DNA of 64,000 nucleotides from Anabas testudineus (lineage: Eukaryota; Chordata; Actinopteri; Anabantiformes; Anabantidae). Both the position numbers and the translations under genes were made by a program. Where the stretch lies: positions 15,522,637 through 15,586,636 of the forward strand of contig NC_046619.1 in NCBI RefSeq assembly GCF_900324465.2, in the 5' to 3' direction. Shown piece by piece: positions 1 through 11,400 of the stretch. The stretch's first letter is position 1. Each line of letters begins with the position of its first letter. The notes beneath the pieces are model-generated. The model was not told the DNA's origin. It saw nothing but the letters and a program-made list of their open reading frames with translations, and searched no databases.

Positions 1-219
1 TGACTACCATTGATATTAGGCTTGTGTTAATATTATATTAATGTCTCGTCTATACCTTCTTTCAAAATACTTTCCACCACTTGTGTGCATGAGGTTTTTC
101 ACTTCACGTGCTTTTATTTTAATGAGAACCAAAGGTAAATGCAGGAATGCAGTACTGTTACCGCTACTGCTACTTCCCCTTCATGACATGTTTGTGTTTT
201 ATGCTGCAGTGTGTTTCAC

Positions 220-3200
220 CTGGAGGCTCTCAGCCAGCTGGCAGTAATATTCCTTTACATCCAAGGCTGCAGTGATGTCAGGGCTGCCAAATTTAATAGC
301 TGCCACCGCTGGTGTCGTCCCTTCAGCTGGCTCCAGCAGACCCTCCACTGCCTGCTTGTACACAACACACATACAAAATCCCCGGAGAAGAGGAAGTATT
401 CAGATCTGTCATTTACTTGGAATGAAACAAAGTACATTTAGTTTAGTATTTCCATTTTATGCTAACTTATCGTTCACTTCATTTACACTACAGCTGTATT
501 TTTTGACAAAATTTGGATTTTAAACTAATACAACATGATAATTTAACACTTTATAGAGAAGTTGTGCATAATGAGTACTTTTACTTTCTTAAACTTCTTT
601 CTTATCTGTAACAATGAATTGTGTTTTATTATTAGCTCAAACAGATTATAAATCCTAATATTTAACCTAATAAATAAGGCTGTAAAATCAGTGAGGACTG
701 AACTGTAGTGCCGTATATTCAAGTATAAAATGGCATTAAATTCAAAGACTCAAGCACAAATACCAATTTATACTGTATTAAGGGTCTTGAGTTTAGTGTA
801 TTTAGAATTTTGTATCTTCCAACACTGCAAATATATCAAAAAACTCAACGTGTGTGTCTTCACTTTCCAATATGTAGTAAAATAAAACAGAAAACGAGCT
901 GTTTTAAAGAAGCAGTGGCAGTCGAACATTTTTCTCCTTTCCCTATTTGTCAAGGGAATATGGGATATCTGGAAGTGCAGATCATAACAACAGTTAATAA
1001 AACAAAGGGAACTTCTGTTTTCATTTGGTATTCAGTCGCATTTCCCGGACTGTGAGTTATCGACCGTGTCCCTGAGGGAGTGTGTTAAACGCCGGGCGGC
1101 CTGGCTTTGCAGAGAAAAACACAGTGTGATGGAGAGGCTACTGCTTCAGCTGCCCCTCTCTCTGCCTACAGTCTCTAGATCTGATACTGGACACATCTGT
1201 CATCTCCTGGAGAGCTGGAGAATGCTGTGGAAGGTGGAGAGACCAGGGTGTTTGTAGATGTGATATAGCCAATGATTTGTGTTTGATATGGGTGCAAACG
1301 TGCCTGTTCTAAAGGAATAGTTCAACATTTTCTGGAATGTGCTTCTTTGCTTTCTTGCACAGATTTAAATCAGAAGACGGACACAACCATCTCCTCTGTC
1401 TGTTAAATATAAAGGTGTGTTTTTCCCCCATTGGTTTTTTTTGTAGTGCATCTAAAATTTGAGTTCAGTAGGAACACACACAGTGAGGCTACAGCCAGCA
1501 ACCGCTCAGCTTGGCACAAACACAGAGAAAAGAAACAGTGGGAAACAGCTCAGCTGGGTCCGTCCAAATGAAACAAAATTCACCTACCAGCAGCTCCAAA
1601 GCTCACTAATTAACATGCTGTATCCTGTTTGTTTGTATGCTTATAAAAAAAAAAAACTAACTATCAAAACAATAATTTGTTGTTTTTGGTGTGGTTTTAC
1701 GAGCAAGGTTTATTCTCCTAGCACAAAATAGTGCAGCACATAATCTTGTAAAATGATAATTACTTTCTGCACTTAGTTTGTACACAACAAAAATTGGTAT
1801 TTACTACACAAGGCAGGTGCTTTATTTATTTATTTATTTTCCCTTTTGGTCGGAGCCATCAAGCCATTTGCCAACTTTAGGCTAAGCTAACGAGCTACTG
1901 GCTGCAGCTTAATAATTAATGTGCAGATGTGAAAACTGTTTGAATCTTTTCATGTGCCGAAAACCAATAAACACTGACCCCACAATGTTGAAGTATTCCC
2001 CTAAGACACAGCAATAACAACCGAATAAAAAACAAATGAGAAGAATTGCTTAATTTTGACTTGTTGCACAATCATTAATTACATATTTTGTATTTTAATC
2101 CTCTCCACATATGTTTCTGTTGACGTTTTTGGCTGCGTCTCCTCAGTAAGGTGACCGAGGTCATCACAGCTGTGTTTGTCACCACAGATCCGGGCATTTC
2201 TCCAACACTCCTGTCTGACCTAAGTGCTACACTTCCAGTCATTTTCCTGGCTATAAACCCTTCCTGCCTCATCACATAGCAGCTATACGTCTTCGCTCCC
2301 TCTCACCGTCTTGCGCCGGGCCTCCATGTCGGCCAGCTGCTCCTCGTAGATAGCCACTTGCTCCCTCAACGCCAAACACTCTGCTGTCACAGCATCCACC
2401 TCCTGCAAAGAACATCAAGTGAACAGAAAACATGGCCCAAAGTTAAGAAGTTCAACTTAATTTCTGGAGGTGTCTGAAGGGAGCACTCTGCAGTGCAGCA
2501 ACTAAATCACACCACAGGTTGAAATACAAGTGGAAAAAGTCTTTGTTGCAACTCTGAACACCCATTATAAGAACTACCAGTACATCCACCCCATTTTCAC
2601 TGAACACCGCAATGCAGAGGCAGGGGGAGGAGGAGGAGGAGGAGGTGGAAGATGAGAAGGAGTCTAACTAGACACAAAAGCCCTGTCCACCAATCCGTTC
2701 GCCAGCAGGGGTTCTCAGCTCATCTACTCTTTTTAAAGAACCAGATTAATTGGTACTGGATGCAATTACGGTGGGTGCCTGCATTTACATTTGGACTCAT
2801 GCAGGGAAGGTTTGGTGGTGGAGCTGAAAAGCCTCACTGGGAGGGTGACAGGACCCTTGATGGACAGCACAGGCGAAAAGTAGTCTAGTGCCGCTGCTGC
2901 TGCTGCTGCTGCTGCCTGTGTTCAAATACCAGCCAGCAGCTTGAGAGAAACATGTTGCAAATATCATTTGGTGCAACTTTTTCAGCAACTTATAAAGTTA
3001 ATGTGACAAACACAGTGAAACAGCTCTGAGAACAAAATAAGCATTCATTTAAGTTAAGCTTCCACCTGACAAATCTCTTCTTAGCTCCGTTTCCACCACT
3101 TTCTACAGGCACTATCTGCCTCTGTAGCTGCTAAATGCTTCATTACGTTCACCAGCTTTGAAAAGCTGAAAACAGACAGCGATGAGAACGGACCAAAACA

Positions 3201-6200
3201 TTAAAGCTATGGCTTGTTAAACTGACCGGACCTGAAAATCACTAAAACACTTAATTCATCAAATGCAAAACCACAGAGTTGGGGGATAATTCCCTCTGGA
3301 TTTCTCACTACAACCAACATGTCTGATACTACAGATAGTGCTTGATATAAATCAAAGCTGCTTAAAACTGACACTTATTGTCGACAAGGCAAAAATCTTC
3401 CTCAACATTCACTTGGAGTCGTGTCTCTGTAACTCAGATATTAACTCTCTTTTAGCTCGGTTTGTGGTCTACGCCAACTGCTGAGAGAATCTGGATCTTT
3501 AGCTGCTAAATGTTTCACTGCGTTCACCAGAGAGTTCCTAACTGTGTCTGTCTGCTGTCGGATGCTGTGCAGGATACACACAGTGGATTTTTAGAGCTTT
3601 ATTTGCTGCAGATGAGAAGTGACACTTCTACAGTCTACAGGCTGTAAAAATAGGAACCAGCTGCATTTTAGCAAATATGCCCGACAAGTTTTTTCCCTTC
3701 GAGTGCCTGAATAATGCTTTTTTTCCCAGTGACCATTTCCATCACCATGAAAAGCACCTTAATAACGCCGACTTACTACATGTGTGCGTTTTGAATCTTC
3801 ATTCATTCACTTCTGCTGAACTCAGTTCGTTTGTGCTGCTGTGTTTAACCGCAGCCATCAACATCTGGCAGCAGAAGAAATACACTGAGACAATGAAAGG
3901 GGGAAATATGTGGGCTTTGAAAATGGTGCAGGATTGGCAGGAGGAAACAACACAATAGCCAGTTGTGCACTTTAAAATAAACCAAACATGCCTTGTTTCA
4001 TCACTGTCAGTCTGCCATTATGTTGAGAGAACTGCTGCTAGTTGTGGGCTGAGCTGTGTAGTATTCGCTCCTCTCCTCCGCATCTCTGCTCTTCCTCCAC
4101 TTCCCTGCCGATTTCCCACCAAGTCCCGTCACTCTGCAGCTGCTTCCAATTCAGAACCAGAGAACTGATCCAGCAGGAACATTACGACACCGTATCACAG
4201 CCTGCGTTACATCTGTAAGGGAGAAATTAAAGCCCCCCTCGCATCTGGCCCAGCTGGGAGGAGATGGGCTTTGGCATGTGTGAGGGAGAGGATTGGATTT
4301 GGAAAAGTTGGAGGTTCAGATTGCAGTGGGCCATCATCCCAGACTGTGTGACTGCTGGTGATCGACACCCATTGGGTATCGCTACAGAGGAGCAGCTGTG
4401 CAGAGTTTCAGCTGATTCACCTACAGGCTGAGAGAGAGGAGAAGGGGGCAGAGAGACACTAGACAACACTGCCATCTAGTGCTGAAGACACATCATCACA
4501 GCAGATGTCTTATTCATACTCAAGTCTTTACCTGAATCCAACTAAATTTTAATCCAGACGCTTTTGAAACCTCAAGAAGAAAACCCTGATAACATCATCG
4601 AGGTTAGCTCAGCTCATGACTGGAGATTAGAAATGTGTCATAGAAATACAACACGGCTGCCGAGGGTAGATAAGGAATAAAATGAGAAGTATAAACGGTA
4701 TATAAGAAGTATATATTTTTATTTTTTAATATCTCCACAGGTCATTTCATCAGTGCCTTCTGAGCAGGAAACTGTATCCAGAGCAAAAAAAGTGCCAAGT
4801 GACTTGACTACGTGCTGTTGTTTCCTGTCAGACAGGTATAAAGGTAATATCATTAACTAGTCTTTTATCTGTTTAAACTGCAGGTACCACTCAGGTCCTG
4901 TCTTTATGTTTTCTATTCCCTATCCACATACATTCTTTCACCATTACCTCAGCGACATGTTGACGTTCCTGATGGACAAACATCTTCTGCTGTGCAACCT
5001 TCTCGTATTGCTTCTTCTGATGTTCTAACTCTTTCTGCAGCTCTTTGGCGTCACACAGAATTTCATCCTGCAGGGGGACACAGTGAATGCAGTGATTGAT
5101 CATGACAAGGTTATAAATCAAGCTGCCTGTCACTAAATCTAATAGATGGGATGAGATGAGACGTGTGCCGCAGCACACTCCTACCCTTTCCTTGCGGAGT
5201 CTTTCCACCACTGCATCCAGACTGTAGCCGGGTTTAGCCACAGTGGTGGTGATGCTGGAGGAGGCTTGTTGACTGTTCAGCTTCTCCTCCAGCGCCACAA
5301 TCTGACATTCAAGAGACCTGTTCTCCACCTCAAAACAATGAGCCTGCAGGGCGCAGAAAACAGGGAGGCCAGTCGGGTACATAGTGCATAAATAAGAACA
5401 GCTTCAGATAGCAGAGGGAAAGTGCCGACGTGTCATCGGGGGCAGTAACAGTGTTTGTCCTCACCAGCTCAATGAGCCGGACCAGGCGGTCATTGAGGGC
5501 AGCAATGGTGGTGTGGTCCTGGACAAACCGGTTCAGACCCTCCTTGTTGAGAGACTTGGCAGCTACAAAGTCGAACTCATCATAGTCACACTTGTGAACG
5601 TTCACACCCCTGAGACAGGGACACAAAACCACCACCAGTGACTGGACTGAACTCTTATTTGAGCCACCTTCAAGTACGTATCCAGTGAACAACCACATCA
5701 TTACGCTTGACTGGACTGAATAAAAGGAACTAAAACCAGTTTCAGCCTCATTCTTTAAATGCATCAGCACGCTTCTGCCCCGCCCATCACGGTAAGTGAA
5801 CACTGCAGAACATAATGACATGTTTTTTCCGTGAGCACTAAATGCTTATGTCATAAAGTCATAAAGTATTCAAATTTTCAGGGGAACTTTCCAACAGTGC
5901 TGTGAAGTAACTAAGTATATTTAACCAGGAAGGTACTTGCATGCAATTTTTGCATTTTATATTAACATAATTTTAATATATTGTCACAAATGATTAGTTT
6001 GTACAGCAGCTTCCACTTAGGACAAACTACTTCTGTTCTAGTTTAATAAACTATTATAATCCTATACACCGTTTTTAATGAATCACACATGTACAGTAAG
6101 AAAACAACACAAAGCGCTTTACTTACTAACACATCTGGTCAAATTAATCTCATTCTATCCACACACCCACACTGACCTGACTGAAGCCCGGTACTGTCCT

Positions 6201-6286
6201 GCACACTGCTTACTTAAGCCCCCATTTCGACTCCAGGTATCTTCTTCAAACAGCTTACGGTAGGAAGACACTCTGAGCATGGCCAT
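220..6286 (-). CDS. Intermediate-filament rod protein, partial (3' end off the left edge)
   Basis: Six coding exons read from splice sites with consistent phase: 6177-6286, 5465-5609, 5185-5343, 4948-5067, 2307-2402 and 220-351 (last acceptor least certain). They give about 254 residues beginning MAMLRVSSYRKLFEED. The start is the first ATG of an ATGGCCATG pair just downstream of a TATA box. Residues about 55-105 look like IF coil 1A: a LNDRLVRLIEL core followed by EVENRSLECQI, the counterpart of the LNDRFASYIDKVR signature in vimentin and keratins. The next exons are heptad-rich coil 1B (EEVDAVTAECLALREQ), and the last begins coil 2 (KEYYCQLAESLQ). IF proteins polymerise as cytoplasmic filaments. 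I do not recognise a named orthologue; the IF family call is secure, the class is not. Introns separate head from coil 1A and cut coil 1A, whereas type III genes usually carry head, 1A and part of 1B in one exon. The 96-nt fifth exon matches the usual 96-nt type III exon size. Coil 2 and the tail are outside the window. Confidence 0.8.
352..2306 (-). other. Intron 5 of the IF gene, containing a palindromic repeat element
   Basis: A 2-kb intron between the 96-nt exon and the first coil 2 exon. Its main content is the palindromic non-autonomous element at 1310-2003, listed separately, plus a short TTTA run near 1820-1838. No further exon was recognised. Confidence 0.6.
1310..2003. mobile_element. 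Palindromic non-autonomous DNA transposon (MITE-like), full-length copy
   Basis: The left end reads AAAGGAATAGTTCAACATTT and the right end, reverse-complemented, reads TTAGGGGAATACTTCAACAT, so the element has inverted termini. Inner arms also mirror each other: CTACAGCCAGCAACCGCTCA (about 1489) against GCTAAGCTAACGAGCTACTG (about 1880) in the opposite sense. The middle carries the GGGAAACAGCTCAGCTGGGT and CACCTACCAGCAGCTCCAAA blocks that I recognise as a very common teleost repeat. It has no coding capacity. A second copy lies at 33055-33618. Target duplications were not evident. Confidence 0.65.
2889..2913. repeat. (GCT)n trinucleotide repeat, about 8 units
   Basis: An uninterrupted GCT run preceded by GCC and followed by GCC, inside an IF gene intron. 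A plain microsatellite. Confidence 0.9.
3075..3530. repeat. Two diverged copies of a teleost repeat segment (3075-3155 and 3445-3530)
   Basis: Both copies run from CTCTTNTTAGCTCNGTTT to TAGCTGCTAAATGNTTCANT and CGTTCACCAG. They are in the same orientation about 370 bp apart. I recognise the TAGCTGCTAAATG..GTTCACCAG block from dispersed teleost repeats, but I cannot name the family. Confidence 0.55.
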
Positions 6287-8432
6287 GGCTCTGGACGGGC
6301 AAACGAGAGACAGCAGGGCCAAGGTGGGATTTTATATCTACAGGGAATGAAAATGTAGCACTGAGGTGAAGGATGTCTCATCAGACACCGATGAGACCAA
6401 CTATAGCGTGAACATCAGCCAGTAACGATTTTGCATGTAGCTGAAGAGTAAAGTGAAATGATGCCATCAACATGTTGAGCTGGAACACAAAACGGGTTTA
6501 TACATAGTTTTATTTCTGTTAAATAAATTAAAAGTACCAAAAAAAAAATCTGAATAGCTGAAATCAAGTGTTTCCTCGGGTACCTTTAAATTTACCTTAA
6601 TTGTTATGAACAGACTGTGACAGAAACAAAAGGCAAAAAGCACGACTCCACAGAGATACATCAGCTTGTACAGTGGCAAAAGACAAAAATCAGAGGTTAC
6701 AGACTATAGATTTTTCTGTTTGACATGATGAATGATGATAAATAAATGGCTACTGTAAAATGTTTGTCCCACATTAGTCACCAGAAACTACTAATTCAGG
6801 CCAGTTTTTGGTGACTCGACTGGCTTAAGACCAACAGAAGAATCAACTGCCAAGGATTAAAGCACCTTCAGCCCATACGTGTTCTTTTTAAGTGCCATGA
6901 TTGTCAATGTTGTCACATTATATCCTAAAGCTTTTGATGCAGAGTTCCTAGAGCACCCAGGAACTAAACCTCTGGGCATCACTACATCGCAGGTGATAGT
7001 AAATAAGAGGAAGTTCATGTCAGAATATTTTTACTGGGAAAAGCTAATGCCAACATTACGTATACTGTTACATAGAAAATACTGCCCAGTGCACACGTCA
7101 AGACCCTTATTTCAATAATCATGACATGTTTTGAAACAGCAACAGACAAAAAATGTGGCACCGATAAGAAAGATGCCTAACAACAGGCTGGATACTGCAG
7201 ACTAATGAGCTACTGAATTCCTGTACCTAGAAAACGCTGCATCACTTTAGAGTATTACGGCTGTGTCTTGGCATCACAGAGGCCCAAAAGAACAAAGACA
7301 TGTAAACAAACACAGACATCGTCAGTACCACCTTCATTACAAACATGATAAACTGTAGACACTATCACAGATTTGTGCAACCATGATGACAGTCAAACAC
7401 CCATGAAACAATCACTACAGTATTTACAACATTTATGACAAAGAACTACAGACAGTGGCTGCTCACTTTATTCTGGTTGACCAGGAAGTTAGTGCGTTAG
7501 ACTTCTTGCGTAACTCAACTCTTACTGAACTGGCAAAACAAGATGTAATGCCCACAGCTGAGGCCGCACAGAGATGGCAAATATTCCCGACGGGTTTTCT
7601 ATAACAGCATGATAAAAAACAAGCTATGAATATTTCTAATTAAACATTTTAGAACCAAATAAATTTCACTGTAATAGGAGCCAAAATCTGTTTGGATGGC
7701 GCAAACGTGGGAAAATATATATAAATAACATTTAACACTCAAAATACAACGGATGTAGTAACAAATAGTTCTCTCAGATATCTTAGCATTGTCCTCTCAG
7801 CTGAAATGCTGCAAAATGGATGATTGTCATGGTTTACCTTAAACTTAAATATTCTTAGTGATAAGCTCTTTAACATTTACCCCATTCCTAACTACTCTAG
7901 TACTGAACAGTGTACTTGTACTTGTGTTTTCAGTCTGCTTTTCAAAACCTCAGAAACGTCCATGTATTTAGTGTAATTGAGTCTTTCTCTAAGCATTTAT
8001 GGATACATAGTGTTTTCATATTTATTACCAGTCACTGTTCAGGGACTATTTTGGCATAAGAACCTACAATAAGAAGTATCAGCTCAGAAAAAGGACAGTT
8101 CTAGTGTGGAGGCACAGGTCCTTCAGGTCATTAGAAAGTGCATAGCCATCAGTTCACAATCTCCCAAATGCTTCCAAATTCAGCGAGCGGTCATACTTTG
8201 AATGAACTGAAGACTTAACACTTGGTAACATCATCGCATGTGTGGTGGAAGTCTTGGGAACCACATACATGACAGTTTGTGAAGGGTAGGGTGCAAAACA
8301 ACTGCACTGGTCTCCAAAAGATATGATAGAACAATACCAAGTGGATCATGTTACACAGAGTCCTACAGGTCCACGTTGTTTACCAGGTTGGGAATTAACT
8401 TCAAACTCCCATTGCACAGTGATGAACTTTCG
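6287..8432. other. IF promoter side and OCRL 3' untranslated region/intergenic spacer
   Basis: Between the IF start codon and the OCRL stop codon no open frame carries a recognisable protein. Part of this is OCRL 3' UTR on the minus strand. AATAAA hexamers on that strand lie at 8021-8026 (about 410 nt past the stop) and 7467-7472. Which one is used cannot be decided from sequence. Confidence 0.6.
6330..6336 (-). promoter_or_regulatory. TATA box of the intermediate-filament gene
   Basis: On the minus strand the sequence reads GATATAAAATCCC about 45 nt before the first ATG. This implies a very short 5' leader of 15-20 nt and a tightly regulated, tissue-specific promoter. Spacing supports it; no transcript evidence is available. 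Confidence 0.5.
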
Positions 8433-11400
8433 TTACTCCTCCTCTCCTGACATAAGGAAACCCAGAATGAAGTCAATGGCTTTCTGCCGGTCGTGTGACG
8501 TCTGTCTGCCCATAAGGTTGGGAGGTGGTCGGATGAGGAGGCTGGCGAAGAGCGTAGCTAAAACACAACAACAGGACAAAAAAGTATTGAAAACAACTTA
8601 CTCTTCTATCATGCTGCAAATGTTTTGCATAAAGAGCTAAAGGTCATGATTAGACGTCTAAAGCCTGGTTACCATAAGGAAACAAAACCCTAAGATCGTG
8701 ATTAATGACGCCTTCATGCAAAATACAGTGCATTAACCTAAACTGCTGCGTTGTATGCACGAAAAAGCTCTATAATAATATAGGGGGGGTTTTGAGGTCT
8801 CACAATCAATAAATCCAGGAGGTATATAAAGCCTTAATCCTGTTAATTCACACATGTAAATGTTTACACGTAAATTTATATATGCTAATGCTCTATGCAT
8901 TACATCTTTTGCTTATTTAAACTAGTTACGTTAATGTACATTCAACTAGCGTGTTTCCCTATGCAGAGAATCTTTATTATTATGTTATATTTATTGTTCA
9001 ATGTTTGTTGTGCCATCTGTTAAATTTTCCTTTTCTTGCTAATCGGCAAATAAATTTAATCAGTTAATCATCAACCAGTGCTTCAGAAAACAGTTTTGGT
9101 TCTAGCTTGGATTTAAAACTGATAATCCTGATAGTAAAATGATATACAGCTATAAAATAATACATACATTTTTTTAGAAATTCAGTAGAGGTAGCTTCGC
9201 TTCAGTAAGGAGTAATATGTAGTGCACTAACTATTTAATGAGCTATGAAGTATAATAAAACAGGACATGTCTATTTCATACCTATAAGGCTGGCTGTTAG
9301 GTTGTTGTTGTGTGAGTGTCTGAGAAGTTCCTTCAGAAAGGCCATTAAGTAGCGAAACACGTTGCGATGAGCTCTGGGCAACTGGGAGATCAACTGTCAA
9401 TAATCAACACAGAAATAACGATTAGACACACATGCACATATTTAACGTCTGCAGTAAGTGATAGAGTAAAATCCTGGACTAATACCAATAACAAAGAGTA
9501 CTACATGGTTTAACAGTGGTCACTGCACCTGTTTGCAGAGGCGGCTGTCATGAGAGCTGTCTAGGCACCGTTGGTAGAGTTCATAACAAACCACTGGCTC
9601 AGGTAATGCCTCCAAGAAGATCAGCAGAGCCTCAGCTACAGAGTGGTTACAACCAGCTACATGATTAGTTAGGGAAGGGTACGAGAAGCAAGTAGTTATA
9701 GAGCATCTTTACTCCTTTAGTAAAGATAACCTTCAAAACACATCTTATTATCGGTATGTTCCAAACAAGCTCACTTTGCTTTTTGACGTTGAAGTTCACT
9801 CCACAGGTGACATACTGTAAATACTGTTTTAATAACATATACATCAGACAGATTAACAGATTAAGTATGTGTACGCTCATTTATTTTTCTGGCATTCAGT
9901 AAAATGGGATCCACGTTAAATCTTGGTAAGCATGATAAGGATACGGATGGAGTCAGGGATGCTGGTGTCCAGACAGCCAATGATGCTCTGCAGTTCCTCC
10001 TGTAGACCTGGCGTCTGGAACAAGTCCTCCTGATCAGCGGGCGTTCAGACAGAAAGTGAGGCAAGATTTAGAGGATTTAGAGGCAGTGCAACAGCAGATC
10101 AAGTCAATGTAAAGACAACCTTAGAGGTGCATGTGCCTAGGTCAAGCAATTTTCAGAAAGATTTATTAGTCTGTTTCATAAATGAAAAGATAAAATGAGA
10201 GAGAACCGTTAATTAGGAGTTACAACCAAGCAACTTTCTCACCTGATCACAGGATTTGGTGAAGAGATGGTCAACCAGAATCCACACCTCCTTAGGGATC
10301 TTTAGAGGTACGTCATCAGTACTCGTAGAGTCCATCATCAGGCTTATCTTTGACTTCTCCTGTTGAAAGAGACAGAGGAATATCCAACTGTATTTCAGGC
10401 AGGAAAAATTCATATTATTTCCATAATCATGTGATTAATCCTACTTTGATTACAGGAACCAGAGTTTCCTAGAATGACTACACATGACACATTTGATCAA
10501 TTACTGATGGCATCTGGAGATTTGAACAAGAGCCATTTTACTAAGAGCTGGATATCCCATTTTTCGCCTCTGCAAATGGATCCCTGAGACTCATGAGAGA
10601 CATACAAAAATAACCACATCTAGTGAGGCAGCACATAAAGGCAGTGGAAACTGAAGTGTGCCTTGAAAGAGGGATGATCCCGGCTAATCCATAACTGATG
10701 CGATACTCTGAAAAATGTTTTAACACCCAAAGTTCTGAGTCTTTCAGATGGGATTCAAGACCCAAGAAAGTTGTAACATAAGGGATTCGGACTTGCTTCT
10801 GTTTGAAAATGTGGTCAAATGTACGATTATGTTTTAGCTAAGCTATGTAGTTTAATTTCTTGGTATCGAGTTATGAAATGAAAGATAAGATGTAGTCATT
10901 AGGCTTCATGAAAGGGTTTGATCTTAGCTGAATAGACAGTAAAACTTCTTCTCATTAGCTTTAATCATATGTATGAAGAAGCTGTGGCTGCTGCCAAATG
11001 AGATTTAATGTGTCCAACTTTCACTGGACTGCTGTGCCCTGCCCTCAACCCGCTATGCGAGATGTAATGAGTGACTGATTCACACACTGAATAGATTATA
11101 AATAAGCCAGCATACTCTGGCATATGTTTGCCTCAGGCTTACCAATCACTGCCCTTGTCAGCTTATTGAAATTCAAAAAGAGTAAGCACTGATTCAGTTT
11201 TCCAATTAGCTTGTACAAATATGTTTCATTAATCTGTGAAACTGCAGTTAAGTGTCACTGGGAACAGAATATTGTAGCTGGAAAAAGATCAGATGTTAGA
11301 AGTATAGTTAACATTTAGCATTTGAGCTTGAGAATGCATTTGCAAACAATTTATTGGCCCAAGGATTTTATCTATAAACATATTTGTAGTGAAGTATGTT

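Larger units (their letters stand above)
2403..4947 (-). other. Intron 4 of the IF gene with simple repeats and duplicated segments
   Basis: A 2.5-kb intron with no coding signal that I can support. It contains a GGA run at about 2629-2646, a GCT/CAG run at about 2889-2913, and two diverged copies of a repeat segment at 3075-3155 and 3445-3530. Confidence 0.6.

Noticed and set aside
5330-5821. 163-residue minus-strand frame as a single-exon gene
   Set aside because: It runs through an intron. Acceptor and donor at 5609 and 5465 cut out the IF coil 1A exon, which joins in phase to its neighbours.
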